Shown here: positions 16,692-25,583 of the stretch, in pieces
Numbering within the stretch: the stretch's first letter is position 1
How the letters are laid out: the number at the start of each line of letters is the position of its first letter
NCBI RefSeq assembly: GCF_012927345.1
Contig: NZ_JABBGJ010000048.1
Coordinates: 18,626-82,625 of the forward strand
Source of the DNA: Paraburkholderia polaris
Lineage (GTDB): Bacteria > Pseudomonadota > Gammaproteobacteria > Burkholderiales > Burkholderiaceae
Reading direction: 5' to 3'
Length of the DNA stretch: 64,000 nucleotides
The notes under the pieces: model-generated
What the model was told of the DNA's origin: nothing
What the model saw: the letters and a program-made list of their open reading frames with translations, nothing else
The model's database searches: none
Translations under genes and position numbers: made by a program

Positions 16692-18452
16692 TCACTGCAC
16701 GCAGGTAAACGACGCCGCGCTGTTCACGTCGCCCGCGCCGTTATAGCTAGGCCACGCCGGATACTGGCACAGCGGCCGCGTGCGTCCCGGCACCCCCGCG
16801 GTATCGGTGTCCACCTGATGCACCGGCGGCGTCCCGTGCTCGACCCAGTTCTGTAGCGCCGTGAGCGAGTCCCACGACGCGTTGAACTCGGTGCCGATCG
16901 CGTGCTGCATCCCTGGAATCTCGTAGAAGCGCACGAACGACTCGACGGCGCTAAAGCCCATCGTGAAAAGCAGGCGCTGATAGTAGATCTCGGTGGCCCG
17001 CGTGCTGACGGTCTGGTCCACGGTGCCGTGCGCCATCAGCAGCTTGCCGCCGCGCTGCATGAAGGGCGTCAGGTTCGCGTTGGTCGCGTCGAGTCCCGAC
17101 AGCATGCTGATCCGCCCGGACCATTGACCGGCAAGCGCCGGATTGAACGTCAGCGAGTCGAAGTTCGGGTTGTCCATCACCGTGTAGCGGACAAACTGGT
17201 CGCTGATCTGTCCATCGAACATCGCGGTGCTCTGCAGCGGATACGACGGCTGCGTCGTACCAAGCGCGAGCAACGTGACCGTCGCCTCGAGCGGCGAACT
17301 GCTGCCCACCCCCAGATCGGCGCCATACACGTTATAGCCCGGATATTGCGTTTCGCCGTTTTCGAGCGGATAGGCAAACACGAGCGGCGTGTTCATTGTG
17401 TTGAGCGCCGCGATCTGCCGATCCGACAGGCACGTGTCGCCACGCGCTGCACCACCGGCGCAGCGCAGTGGCTTGCCGTCGACGTCGGCGGTCGCCGGGT
17501 TGAACGTCGCATTGCACGCCTGCACGTTGCTGATCAGCCCGTCGACGACGCCGTCGAGCCCGTCGCACGCCTGCATCACCGCTTTCAGGAGAAGCGCGCG
17601 CTGCGCCGTGTCGAGGTACGCGCCCGGCGCCGCGAAGCCTTCCGTCGCGCGCAATTGCTGCAGGCTCAGCGTCGTGAAGTCGTACGCGGGGTAGAAGGCG
17701 ATCACACCGTCCCAGTCCTGCGGCCAGCGCTGCGCGACGGTCAGCGCCTCGCGCCCGCCAGTCGAGCCGCCCGCGAAATACGCCTTGTACGGATGCGTGC
17801 CGTAATGCGCGTCAATGATCACGAGCGCGGCGTCGTGCGTCTTCTTCAGCGCTTCACCCATGAAGTTGTCATACGCCTCGGCGTTGACGGAGAACGCGCC
17901 GCTCACCGCGCCGTTCGTCGCCTCGTGCCCGGAATCGCTCGCGAACACCGCGTAACCGCGCGACAGCGGTCCCGGCAGATTGGCCGGCGCGCTCGGCACG
18001 TTACCGGTCACGGCGGGAATCGAGCCGTCGAAACCGCCGCCGCCGAGCATCAGGATCTTGCCGTTCCACTGGTCCGGCAACGCGACGTTGAACAGGATGT
18101 CCGGCGCGGACGGATCGACCGGATGAATCGCGCCGGCCACGAGGCAGTACGACCCGGTAGCCGCCGCCCCGCTGCCGCTCGCCGCGATCTGGGTCGTCGA
18201 TGTGACGACGGCGCCGGTTGTGGGCAGGCCGATCTCGCGGGCCCGGATGGTCAACCCGTTCAGTTGCGGACAGCTTGCTTTCGACGGTGGCGGCGGCCTG
18301 TGCGGTCTGCATGCCTCGTCCCGGCATGGGCCGCCCACCGGCTCGGAATACGCGCCGCCGCTCCACATGGCGCACAGTACCAGCGCACACAACGCACCCA
18401 GCCACGACGGCACGCGCCCATATGCGCGCAACAGCCCGTTGCTCGAATTCAT
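16692..18452 (-). CDS. Tannase/feruloyl esterase-family protein
   Basis: Exported esterase of 586 residues. A signal peptide or membrane anchor covers about residues 10-36. The nucleophile serine is in the family motif AGGSTGGREAL (Ser230), and the remaining triad residues are expected near GTVDQTVST (Asp) and GMQHAIGTEF (His). The many cysteines (for example CRDEACRP, CDGLDG, CNATF, CLSDRQ) fit the conserved disulfides of the family, including the CS-D-HC type pairing. The family hydrolyses galloyl or feruloyl esters of plant phenolics, in keeping with the aromatic catabolism later in the window. The start at 18452 has GGAG at good spacing; a start at 18470 would add six residues. Confidence 0.88.
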   Translation of the reverse strand: MNSSNGLLRAYGRVPSWLGALCALVLCAMWSGGAYSEPVGGPCRDEACRPHRPPPPSKASCPQLNGLTIRAREIGLPTTGAVVTSTTQIAASGSGAAATGSYCLVAGAIHPVDPSAPDILFNVALPDQWNGKILMLGGGGFDGSIPAVTGNVPSAPANLPGPLSRGYAVFASDSGHEATNGAVSGAFSVNAEAYDNFMGEALKKTHDAALVIIDAHYGTHPYKAYFAGGSTGGREALTVAQRWPQDWDGVIAFYPAYDFTTLSLQQLRATEGFAAPGAYLDTAQRALLLKAVMQACDGLDGVVDGLISNVQACNATFNPATADVDGKPLRCAGGAARGDTCLSDRQIAALNTMNTPLVFAYPLENGETQYPGYNVYGADLGVGSSSPLEATVTLLALGTTQPSYPLQSTAMFDGQISDQFVRYTVMDNPNFDSLTFNPALAGQWSGRISMLSGLDATNANLTPFMQRGGKLLMAHGTVDQTVSTRATEIYYQRLLFTMGFSAVESFVRFYEIPGMQHAIGTEFNASWDSLTALQNWVEHGTPPVHQVDTDTAGVPGRTRPLCQYPAWPSYNGAGDVNSAASFTCVQ

Positions 18453-18535
18453 CGCCTTGTCTCCTTCCATTGAGGCCTGGAGACGGCGCCGGACGTCGCG
18501 GAATCAGCCCCTATGCCGCAACGCACACATGACCC

Positions 18536-18763
18536 TTATCCCTTCCGAGCCAACTGCGCGGCCACCGCGCGTGCGCCACGATCAGCAGCGTGTTGCGCGC
18601 GATACCCGCCCGACACCGCATACTCGAACCTGCCGTCAACCCAGTAGAAGACTTTCACCGGCCCGTCGACGTCATGGTCGAAGGCCGTCGCATTCGCGCC
18701 CGCGGTGCGGTGCGGCAAAGGCCACTGCGCTCCGCTGTGGCAGGCGAAACGGCGACGGCTCAC
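18536..18763 (-). pseudogene. Anti-sigma factor-like C-terminal fragment
   Basis: The segment DGPVKVFYWVDGRFEYAVSG followed by GYRAQHAADRGARAVAAQL resembles the C-terminal end of membrane anti-sigma factors, which end in WxxGxxxYALSGxxxRxxLLxxAxAVxxQL. The upstream part of such a gene (anti-sigma domain, membrane helix) and any sigma-factor gene are absent. It is therefore probably the tail of a destroyed gene. The surrounding 450 bases (18453-18952) hold no other supported gene. Confidence 0.4.
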
Positions 18764-18952
18764 CCAGCACGCCGGTCGTAACGCTCGCGAAGAGGATAGT
18801 TCAATAGATAATAGTCGCTGACGCGCGCGGCAGACGCCGAATCGCGCTCAAGTGTGCGCTCGATGCGAAGGCAAACGGCGACCGCGACGGTACGATTTCG
18901 ACCGCGGTCTAAAGCTTTGAGCATGCGACTCGTATCGGCGCGTGATCGATCA

Positions 18953-19807
18953 TCAACAACCGCATTTCCATTTCGGCTGCTGCAGTGTCATTCCATGCTG
19001 TCCCTTGTACGCAGCGACGGATGGCGGCGCCCATCCATCCAGCATCTGCGGTGCAAGCCGGTAAATCTCGATGCCGAGTGGTCGGCACACCTCCAGCGGA
19101 TCGCGCGCGTCCGGCCCCCACATCGGCAACGAAAGATCGCCACCCGGACAAGTCGACAGCGCGCACAGCAAGTCGATTTCGGCAAAGAATTCGAGGTAGT
19201 CGCCCTTCTTTGCCGGGCATGCTTTCATGAAATATTTGTCTTCCAGATTCAGACCGGTGCACTGGAAGACGTTGAGCACGTCGTGCACGTCGTATTCGGT
19301 CAATCCGTACGGCGCGATCGCGCGTGTGAGGTTGGAGTGGCAGTGGAAATGGAAATCCTCACCGGTCAGCATCCGGTTCACATAGGGATCGCAGCGCGTA
19401 CCGAGCAGGTCGTGGACGCGGCCGCCATGCTCGTCGACGCCGTAGTCGGCGAGGCTGTCATCGGTGATTGTCACCATCGGGCGCAGGAACGGCAGCGTCG
19501 ACCACAGACGATCAAACGTACTCACGTGCGCCTGCTGCAACTGACGTGTGCGCGAGGCCCACATGCGCTCGCGCGGGTTGTGCAGGTTCCACATATTCAG
19601 GTCGGCCACCTGTGGACCTTCGATCGTCACGATGCGAAACACATGGCCGGCCGGGACGGTCCACGCCTGACCCGAGCGGATCGGTACAACGATCGATTCG
19701 ATCAGCGTGCGGGTGTCGTGCTGTGATGCGACGCGTTCATAAAACGCCTTATCGACGTCGAGCGCGGAACCCTTAGTGGATTGATAGGCGGCAGGGTAGT
19801 TCAACAT
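18953..19807 (-). CDS. DUF1989 / urea carboxylase-associated-family protein
   Basis: A 284-residue soluble protein of the DUF1989 family, found in urea-carboxylase and related operons; no reaction is firmly assigned to this subgroup. Conserved features seen: QAWTVPAGHVFRIVTIEGPQVADLNMWN near the N-terminus, and TGEDFHFHCHSNLTRAI plus GLTEYDVHDVLNVFQCTGL in the middle, with His and Cys residues that could bind metal. The start at 19807 is chosen because AAGGAG lies 8 bases upstream; an ATG at 19846 would extend it by 13 residues without such a site. It stands alone. Confidence 0.82.
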   Translation of the reverse strand: MLNYPAAYQSTKGSALDVDKAFYERVASQHDTRTLIESIVVPIRSGQAWTVPAGHVFRIVTIEGPQVADLNMWNLHNPRERMWASRTRQLQQAHVSTFDRLWSTLPFLRPMVTITDDSLADYGVDEHGGRVHDLLGTRCDPYVNRMLTGEDFHFHCHSNLTRAIAPYGLTEYDVHDVLNVFQCTGLNLEDKYFMKACPAKKGDYLEFFAEIDLLCALSTCPGGDLSLPMWGPDARDPLEVCRPLGIEIYRLAPQMLDGWAPPSVAAYKGQHGMTLQQPKWKCGC

Positions 19808-20213
19808 GCTGAATGCTCCTTCATGAGACTGGCGAACAGCCAGCACCCAGGATCTTTGCCAAAGCTTGCCTTCGATTCATGCGCACCGAAAGTAGGCGTC
19901 GCGCTGACACGTGTCTTGAAGAAATCGGACAGCCTGCGCATCTTTCAGACCTTACACCTTAGCAGCGCTTGTGACGAAGCATGAAACTTGCTATTTCCAT
20001 CGTATGTCCCAAGGAAAAGCGCAGGCGCCAGTACAAGCCAACGTCTGGCTCGAGGCTGAACAGCTGAATACCGCCCAGAAGAAACGCCGAAGAAACGTCA
20101 GACATGGCACCGCTTTATCGCCAGATCGCCAACGGCATGCCGCGCATCTGCGTCGCTTTTTGCAAAGACTGGACGGCAAGGCTCGGGAAACAGCGTTCTG
20201 TTTGGGAGGAATC
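19808..20213. other. Divergent intergenic region
   Basis: Contains the promoters of the leftward DUF1989 gene and of the rightward SH3-domain gene. An open frame from 19971 runs into the SH3 gene, but the signal peptide starts at 20214, so the upstream part is not thought to be translated. No repeat or operator recognised. Confidence 0.4.
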
Positions 20214-20981
20214 ATGCAAAAGCACTTTGTCATCCGGGCCATCGCAGGCGGTGTCTGCCTGATGGCGCTCTCCGGCGCGGCTTGCGCGCAAGTCCAGGCG
20301 TATACGAATGCGCCCGTGGATGTCTATGCCGGTCCGGCACCGGATTACCCGGTGGTAGTCGAGGTGCCAGAAGGCGTGCCGCTCACGGTGATGGGCTGTG
20401 TCGAGGGTTACAGTTGGTGCGACGTCGCCGCGCCCGACTTGCGCGGATGGGTCTACGGCGAGAGTCTCAGCTATCCGTACCAGGGCGCGAATGTTCCCGT
20501 CATGACTTATGGCGTGCAGATCGGGCTGCCAATCGTGGTGTTTTCGGTCGATTCCTACTGGGGCCGCTATTACCATGATCGTCCGTGGTATCACGATGCG
20601 GCGCGCTGGGCAAATCACCCGCCGCCCGTGCGTGGAGGCCCTCCGCCGGTTCGCGGCGAGGTCGGTCGACCGCCGGGGGCGCCGCCTGCTCGTGAACCTG
20701 CGTATGGTCATGCGCCGGAAGCGCCCCCGCAGCAGGGCGGCGCTCCTCAGCCGGGCTTTGCTCATTCGCCGGGTCAACCACCGCCGCACGGCGGCCCTCC
20801 GCAGCAGGTTCAGTCTCAGGCGCGACCGCAGCCACAACCGGGACCAGCCCCTGCTCATACGATGGATGCACCGCAGATGCATGGCGGCAGCCCTCCGCCC
20901 GCGCAGCGCGGTGGCGGCGAAGCGCACGGTGGAGAATCACGCGGCGGGAATGACCGCGAAAACCATCCGGACAACCATTAG
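20214..20981 (+). CDS. Exported SH3-domain protein with proline/glycine-rich tail
   Basis: A 255-residue periplasmic or cell-surface protein. A signal peptide covers residues 1-25 (ending SGAACAQ). A bacterial SH3 (SH3_3-type) domain follows at about 27-90: YTNAPVDVYAGPAPDYPVV, then LTVMGCVEGYSWCDVAAPD and GWVYGESL. A short YYHDRPWYHD segment precedes a long Pro/Gly/Gln/His-rich low-complexity tail (residues 140-255). The start has GGGAGGA immediately upstream. SH3_3 proteins usually contact peptidoglycan; the role here is unknown. Confidence 0.88.
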   Translation: MQKHFVIRAIAGGVCLMALSGAACAQVQAYTNAPVDVYAGPAPDYPVVVEVPEGVPLTVMGCVEGYSWCDVAAPDLRGWVYGESLSYPYQGANVPVMTYGVQIGLPIVVFSVDSYWGRYYHDRPWYHDAARWANHPPPVRGGPPPVRGEVGRPPGAPPAREPAYGHAPEAPPQQGGAPQPGFAHSPGQPPPHGGPPQQVQSQARPQPQPGPAPAHTMDAPQMHGGSPPPAQRGGGEAHGGESRGGNDRENHPDNH

Positions 20982-21049
20982 GCTGTGTTGAGAATCCCGG
21001 ACGCACCGGAGCGGCTTGCGCTCTACAAAAAGACACGCTGCGGGACGCT

Positions 21050-21742
21050 TCAGGAAGATGCTGCGAGCAGCGTGCCGAGCCGCGTGCCGAGCCACGCGCG
21101 CAACGCCGATATCTCATCCTCGCACACTGAATGCGGCATCGGATACGCGCTCCAGTCGACCTTGCAACCTCGCGTGATCGCAAAGTCGCGCGCGGCCTCC
21201 CCTAACTGGATCGGCAACACGTCATCGTATATGCCGTGCGCGGCAAAGATCGGCACGCTGCGGTTCGCGCCGCTCAAGCGGCTGTCAATAAAGCCCGGCG
21301 ACGGTACATAACCTGACATCACGATCAAGCCGGCAAGTGCCTCAGGGTGCGTTAGTCCTGCCGTATAGGTCATCGCCGCGCCTTGCGAAAAACCGGCGAG
21401 AAAGATGTTCGAAGTCGGAATGCCGCGCCGGTTCTGCGCTTCGATCAATTGCCGCACAGTTGCACAAGACGATTCGATACCCGCCTCGTCAACTTGCTGA
21501 TTAATGCTCTGGAACGACCGGATGTCGTACCACGCACGCATCACGTAGCCGTTGTTCGCGGTAACGGCGATCTCCGGCGCATTCGGAAACACGAAGCGCA
21601 CGGCGGGCGCATCAGTGAAACGCAGCTCGGGGACGAGCGGCACGAAGTCGTTGGCGTCAGCGCCGAGACCGTGCATCAGGATCACGGCGAACCGGGGATT
21701 CGGCGCACTTTCAATTTCGATGGTGGATAGTTGTTCGGTCAT
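21050..21742 (-). CDS. Carboxylesterase/phospholipase-family alpha/beta hydrolase
   Basis: A 230-residue cytosolic esterase of the Abhydrolase_2 (YpfH/EstB-like) group. The oxyanion region is VILMHGLGADANDF (residues 19-32) and the nucleophile is in LAGFSQGAAMTY. The catalytic Asp is expected in AHGIYDDVLPI and His in MPHSVCEDE, both visible. It is full length for the family. Convergent with the SH3-domain gene, with no common operon. Confidence 0.9.
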   Translation of the reverse strand: MTEQLSTIEIESAPNPRFAVILMHGLGADANDFVPLVPELRFTDAPAVRFVFPNAPEIAVTANNGYVMRAWYDIRSFQSINQQVDEAGIESSCATVRQLIEAQNRRGIPTSNIFLAGFSQGAAMTYTAGLTHPEALAGLIVMSGYVPSPGFIDSRLSGANRSVPIFAAHGIYDDVLPIQLGEAARDFAITRGCKVDWSAYPMPHSVCEDEISALRAWLGTRLGTLLAASS

Positions 21743-21825
21743 GTCTTGCGCCTACTCGGTTTCAGGAAACGTTCAGAGGATCGGAATGAGTACAAGCAGG
21801 ATCGAGTTAGCCCGCAGACATCGGA

Positions 21826-22344
21826 CTAAAAGCCGTGCCGAACAGAAAGCGTCGCGCCCGTATCGTGTGAATGGAGAACCGCGACACGCGCTGTTCCAGA
21901 AAAGACCCAGTCGTCGACGATCAACGACAGCCTTCGCTGCGGTTGCGTACCGAGCGTTAACGTCGCGTTCGGTAATTGGACCATTGAGAGTTGCGGCGCC
22001 GTCGACGGACCCAGATTGAGATAATTCGATGCCTGCTGCGGTGCCGCCTCAGGCGTTGGTGTGGCCTTCCCTGCGCCGAATCGGAAGTCGTGGGTCACCT
22101 GCGTGCTATAGAAGTTCTCGATTTGCGCGTAAAACGGCTTTCCCTGATCCGACTGATATTCCATTTCATACCGCTGCAAATAGCGCTGCGGTTCCGGAAT
22201 GGGCGGAACACCCCTCGCGGGCAGAGGCGCGATACTCGCAATTGTCACCTCTGCGGGCGAATCGCCGACAAGGCCGCCTGCGAACGCATATCCGCTCAGC
22301 AGAAAAAATATTGCGCCGACAATCCTTTCGCTCAGGCAGGTCAT
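21826..22344 (-). CDS. Exported hypothetical protein
   Basis: A 172-residue protein with an N-terminal signal peptide (VGAIFFLLSGYAFAGG). The mature part contains RYLQRYEMEYQSDQGKPFYA and ends in SVRHGF, a terminal phenylalanine after an alternating pattern (RLSLIVDDWVFSGTARVAVL) that would suit an outer-membrane beta-strand. No family recognised. The start at 22344 puts GGAG 8 bases upstream; the ATG at 22350 is too close to it. Confidence 0.6.
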   Translation of the reverse strand: MTCLSERIVGAIFFLLSGYAFAGGLVGDSPAEVTIASIAPLPARGVPPIPEPQRYLQRYEMEYQSDQGKPFYAQIENFYSTQVTHDFRFGAGKATPTPEAAPQQASNYLNLGPSTAPQLSMVQLPNATLTLGTQPQRRLSLIVDDWVFSGTARVAVLHSHDTGATLSVRHGF

Positions 22345-22459
22345 GGGCATGACTCCGGTGAAGGAATTGAAACGTCACACTACTGATCGCTATATCTGAA
22401 CAGACCATCTTTGCAACTTCGCTTGTACCCACACATTGTAGTCAGTCCTTCGCGCCTGG

Positions 22460-22627
22460 CTACCAATGTGTGAGGCGCGGCGCCCGGATTTCCGTCTTCC
22501 ATTTCAGCGCCAGCCGGCCGCCTGCCTCGCTCAGTTCGACGCTCAGTAGCGAGGGCATGCGAACTCCATTTTGCGGCGCGGATACGGTCAGCGGATGAGG
22601 TAGTAACCCGGGCGCCCGCCTCCGAGT
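22460..22627 (-). pseudogene. Orphan C-terminal coding fragment
   Basis: In one minus-strand frame the DNA reads as a plausible protein tail (PHPLTVSAPQNGVRMPSLL, then SVELSEAGGRLALKWKT) up to a stop at 22460, but no start codon with a full domain exists. I cannot name the family. It may also be used from the internal ATG at 22559, which has GGAG 5 bases upstream, giving 33 residues. Confidence 0.3.
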
Positions 22628-22779
22628 CTCCAGGCCGGTAGGGAATCTGTTTAATCGACATGGCTTCTAAAAGGACCCGGCGGTGCGCGTCGCCTATTCG
22701 CCGCATTTGAAGCGGCCGTTCGACATCAAGCCATGCGTTTGGGCTGCCGTAATCGAGACATCTCTACGCGCATGCATGA

Positions 22780-22800
22780 GCCTGGCGTAAATCGCCAGGC
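22780..22800. terminator. Perfect short hairpin
   Basis: An 8-bp perfect stem (GCCTGGCG, loop TAAAT, CGCCAGGC). No T-run follows on either strand, so it may be a terminator or a leftover repeat end. It directly precedes the tautomerase remnant. Confidence 0.4.
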
Positions 22801-22807
22801 CAACGCG

Positions 22808-22941
22808 ATGCTCGTCGCTATTCTGATCAATGCTCATCGCCCCAGCGAGGACAAGCAGAAACTGCTTGGGGCGATCACGCGGTGCAGCACGAAAACGTTG
22901 GCTTTTCGCCCGACGATGTATTCATCGTGCCATATGTCTGA
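22808..22941 (+). pseudogene. Tautomerase-family remnant with a frameshift
   Basis: The first 20 codons from the ATG at 22808 read LVAILINAHRPSEDKQKLLG; from 22873 a different frame continues DHAVQHENVGFSPDDVFIVP and stops at 22939. Together they follow the pattern of 4-oxalocrotonate tautomerase-like proteins (R.SEEQKxxLxxAIxxA ... GVPPDDVFIV). One frameshift, lack of the N-terminal catalytic proline and loss of the C-terminal half show that the gene is dead. Confidence 0.45.
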
Positions 22942-22989
22942 AAGGAACTATAGTAGAGTGGATTTCCAGCCAGCAGAAGGGGTTCGAGT

Positions 22990-23448
22990 ATGAACGCACG
23001 TGCGTGTCGCACCACAGCTGCAATGATTCTGATCACCGCATTGCTACCCGTCCCGGCCGCCCAGGCGCAGCTCGGAAACCTGCTCAACCAGGGCGGGAGT
23101 GGCGGATCGTCCGGCGGCCTCGGGAGTCTCGGTGGCATGGGCAGTGCGTTGTCAGGTCAGTCATTAACATCTGGCAGCACGGGCAACGTCGCGGGCGTGC
23201 TGGAGTTCTGCATCAAGAACAACTATATCAGCGGCGACAGCGCGTCTTCGGTCAAGGACTCGCTGATGAGCAAGCTCCCGGGCGGTTCCAGTTCCGCCTC
23301 GTCTGACAGCGGCTATGCCGACGGCGCCAAAGGTATCCTGAGCGGCAGCAACGGCAAGCAGTTGGACCTGAGCGGCGGTGGCCTGAAGGAACAGGCCACG
23401 AAGCAGATCTGCGACAAGATTCTCGCCCAAGGGAAATCCCTGCTGTAA
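22990..23448 (+). CDS. Exported DUF2501-family protein
   Basis: A 152-residue periplasmic protein. Signal peptide residues 1-26 (ending VPAAQAQ), a Gly/Ser-rich segment (residues 30-65), then the DUF2501 (YjjA-like) core: VAGVLEFCIKNNYI and KEQATKQICDKILAQGKSLL, with two conserved cysteines that could form a disulfide. It is full length. Function unknown. Single gene. Confidence 0.88.
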   Translation: MNARACRTTAAMILITALLPVPAAQAQLGNLLNQGGSGGSSGGLGSLGGMGSALSGQSLTSGSTGNVAGVLEFCIKNNYISGDSASSVKDSLMSKLPGGSSSASSDSGYADGAKGILSGSNGKQLDLSGGGLKEQATKQICDKILAQGKSLL

Positions 23449-23755
23449 GCATGCGTGAAGCAATGCGTTAGTGGGCAGTGCCGCTGCGTTGAATGACGGG
23501 GGCGGTCTTTCAATCGCCCTCGGCGCGTGCTGACGGTCTGCGATCGGCCCAAACCCGGCCTGTCGTTGAGAACGGGCGCAGGATTCAGAAAGCACTCAGG
23601 ACTTTTAAGGTCCACCTGCGTCAACATGACTCCATCGTGATCTTATTTGTGGCGCCTGCATCGCGCCCATTCATCGAGGAGTCTCCTATGCCGCACGGCT
23701 CGTTTTCGCCCGTGGCCAGCGTGGTCGCGGGATTGCGCCGCCCAGACCTGCAGCC
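23449..23755. other. Leader region of the efflux operon
   Basis: No recognisable gene. It should contain the promoter of the efflux operon. Near its end a 24-residue frame (23688-23759) with GAGGAG upstream ends in ATGA, overlapping the start of a further small frame at 23756. No palindromic operator could be assigned. Confidence 0.35.
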
Positions 23756-23875
23756 ATGAGCGCTCTGCCCATATCCGCGTGGCGCCTGCTGGGAGCGGCC
23801 TCCAGTACCGGTTCGCTCCTGGTCGCCGGCCTCGGCACCTGGTTGATGCGCATGGTCTTGCGGCTCGTCACGTGA
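23756..23875 (+). CDS. Possible small membrane peptide upstream of the efflux genes
   Basis: A 39-residue frame with a hydrophobic central stretch (LLGAASSTGSLLVAGLGTWL) and a basic end. It begins at an ATGA overlap with the 24-residue frame 23688-23759, as in translationally coupled genes, and stops 33 bases before the MFS gene. No family recognised; it may be fortuitous or a leader controlling the efflux operon. Confidence 0.25.
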   Translation: MSALPISAWRLLGAASSTGSLLVAGLGTWLMRMVLRLVT

Positions 23876-23908
23876 TCGCCACCTGTCAAATACGGATAAG
23901 CCGTTGCA

Positions 23909-25519
23909 ATGAGTGACACTGCCCTGCCGACCTCGATGCCGGCTTCGCCTCCGCCCATGTCGGCACTCGCCATGTCGCCGGCGCAAACGCGCCTGCTGCT
24001 CATGGGACTAGGTCTCGCGACCGGGATGGAGTTCTATACGTTCGACAGCATGAACCTGGTGCTGGCCGATCTGACCGGCACGCTAGGCGTATCGGCAGAC
24101 GAAGCAAGCTGGCTGCTGACGGTCTACAGCTGCGCGCTGTTTCTCGGCGTACCTGTCTCGGTCTGGATGGCCGGGCATTATGGCTACAAGCGCTTCCTGA
24201 TCTCGACCATCGTCGTGTTCGCGATCGCATCGATGGGTTGTGCGATATCCCCGAATCTCGACTCGATGCTGATCTGGCGCGCCATCCAGGGGCTGGCCGG
24301 GGCCGGTCTGGTCGTATGGTGGCGCGCGAGCATCTACGTACTGATGCCCAAACCCCAGCGCAGCCCGTCATTGATGAAGGCTTCCACGCTGCTCTACCTT
24401 TCAAGCGCTGCGGGGCTTCTGGTCAGCGGCTATATCACGGACCATTTCAACTGGCGCCTGATCTTCCTGCCGAATCTGTTGTACGCGGCCGGCGCGATAT
24501 GGTTGCTGGCCCGCTACTTTCCGACACTTCCGCCCCCCGCCTCCGATCGCGTGATCCAGACCGACTGGCTCGGCATTGCCCTCCTCGCAACGGCGCTGAT
24601 TTCGCTTCAGATCATCCTCAATCGGGGTGAAATCGACGACTGGTTCGGATCGCTACATATTCGCGTGCTAGCCTGGACGAGCGGCGCGGCCCTGCTTCTT
24701 TTCGTTGTCTGGCAGGCGAGTCCGGCGAATCGAACGCCGCTCCTCTGGCTCGGCCTGCTGCGCGACCGCTACGTGCTGTCGTCTGCGTTGATTGGCGTCT
24801 TCACCGGCATGATCCTGTCAGGCAGCCTGTTCGTTCTGCCCGAGTTTCTGCGCAACCTTTCAACCCATACCTATAGCGCGGCCCAGACCGGACAGATCAT
24901 ATGCGTCTATGCGTTGACCGCGGCGGCCATCCGGCCGCTCATGGTCGGTCTGATTGCGCGAATCGGCCAGCGCAAAACCATCGTGATCGCGCTCGTCATG
25001 CTGATCGCGTCGATGGTCCTGTTCAATCGCCTGCTGACGACGGACACACCCGGCTACTACTATGTGGCTCCGCTGATTCTGTACGCCTGCTGCCTGTCGC
25101 CATTACTGCCCGCTGTGGGCAGCGGCACGGTGGCGAGAATCGAGCAGAACAAGCTGCTCGACGGCGTGTCCCTTTACATGACCTTCAGGCAGTTCGGCGC
25201 GTCGCTCGGAGTCGCGCTGCTGACCATTCTCATCGGGCATCGCGAGACGCTTCATTCATCGCGCCTGTTCGAACACCTGCGCCACGACAATCCGGTCACG
25301 CAAGACTGGCTATCTTCGGTGAGCGCAACGCTGGTCGCGCGCGGCGGCTATACCCCATTCGAGAGCCAGCGGGCAGCGGTAAGAATTCTCGCCGAAGCAG
25401 GCGCGCACCAGGCCGCCACTCTCGCCTATGCGGACGCTTTCGCCTTCATGGCGGCGGTCGGTGTCATCGCACTGTGCCTCGTGCCCATCATTCCGCCGAC
25501 CCCGGTAGCCAAAAAATAA
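23909..25519 (+). CDS. DHA2-family (EmrB-type) MFS drug exporter
   Basis: Inner-membrane drug:proton antiporter of 536 residues with about 14 hydrophobic helices. Motif features include VSADEASWLLTVYSCALFLG in helix 1-2, GHYGYKRFLISTIVVF (motif A region) and GLLVSGYITDHFNWRLIFLPN (motif C region). The long final periplasmic loop (RETLHSSRLFEHLRHDNP) is typical of EmrB proteins working with EmrA and TolC-like partners. The next two genes encode exactly these partners, so the three form a tripartite pump. Substrate unknown. Confidence 0.93.
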   Translation: MSDTALPTSMPASPPPMSALAMSPAQTRLLLMGLGLATGMEFYTFDSMNLVLADLTGTLGVSADEASWLLTVYSCALFLGVPVSVWMAGHYGYKRFLISTIVVFAIASMGCAISPNLDSMLIWRAIQGLAGAGLVVWWRASIYVLMPKPQRSPSLMKASTLLYLSSAAGLLVSGYITDHFNWRLIFLPNLLYAAGAIWLLARYFPTLPPPASDRVIQTDWLGIALLATALISLQIILNRGEIDDWFGSLHIRVLAWTSGAALLLFVVWQASPANRTPLLWLGLLRDRYVLSSALIGVFTGMILSGSLFVLPEFLRNLSTHTYSAAQTGQIICVYALTAAAIRPLMVGLIARIGQRKTIVIALVMLIASMVLFNRLLTTDTPGYYYVAPLILYACCLSPLLPAVGSGTVARIEQNKLLDGVSLYMTFRQFGASLGVALLTILIGHRETLHSSRLFEHLRHDNPVTQDWLSSVSATLVARGGYTPFESQRAAVRILAEAGAHQAATLAYADAFAFMAAVGVIALCLVPIIPPTPVAKK

Positions 25520-25583
25520 GGAGCGCGGCCATGCAAACCCTCTCTGTTCCAAACCTTATCCATCCGCGCGGCCGGAGGCAGCA

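Noticed and set aside
16902..18473. A 523-codon plus-strand open frame opposite the tannase gene
   Set aside because: It is very rich in Arg/His/Ala with no domain, as expected of the antisense of a GC-rich gene; the minus-strand tannase has a signal peptide and catalytic motifs.
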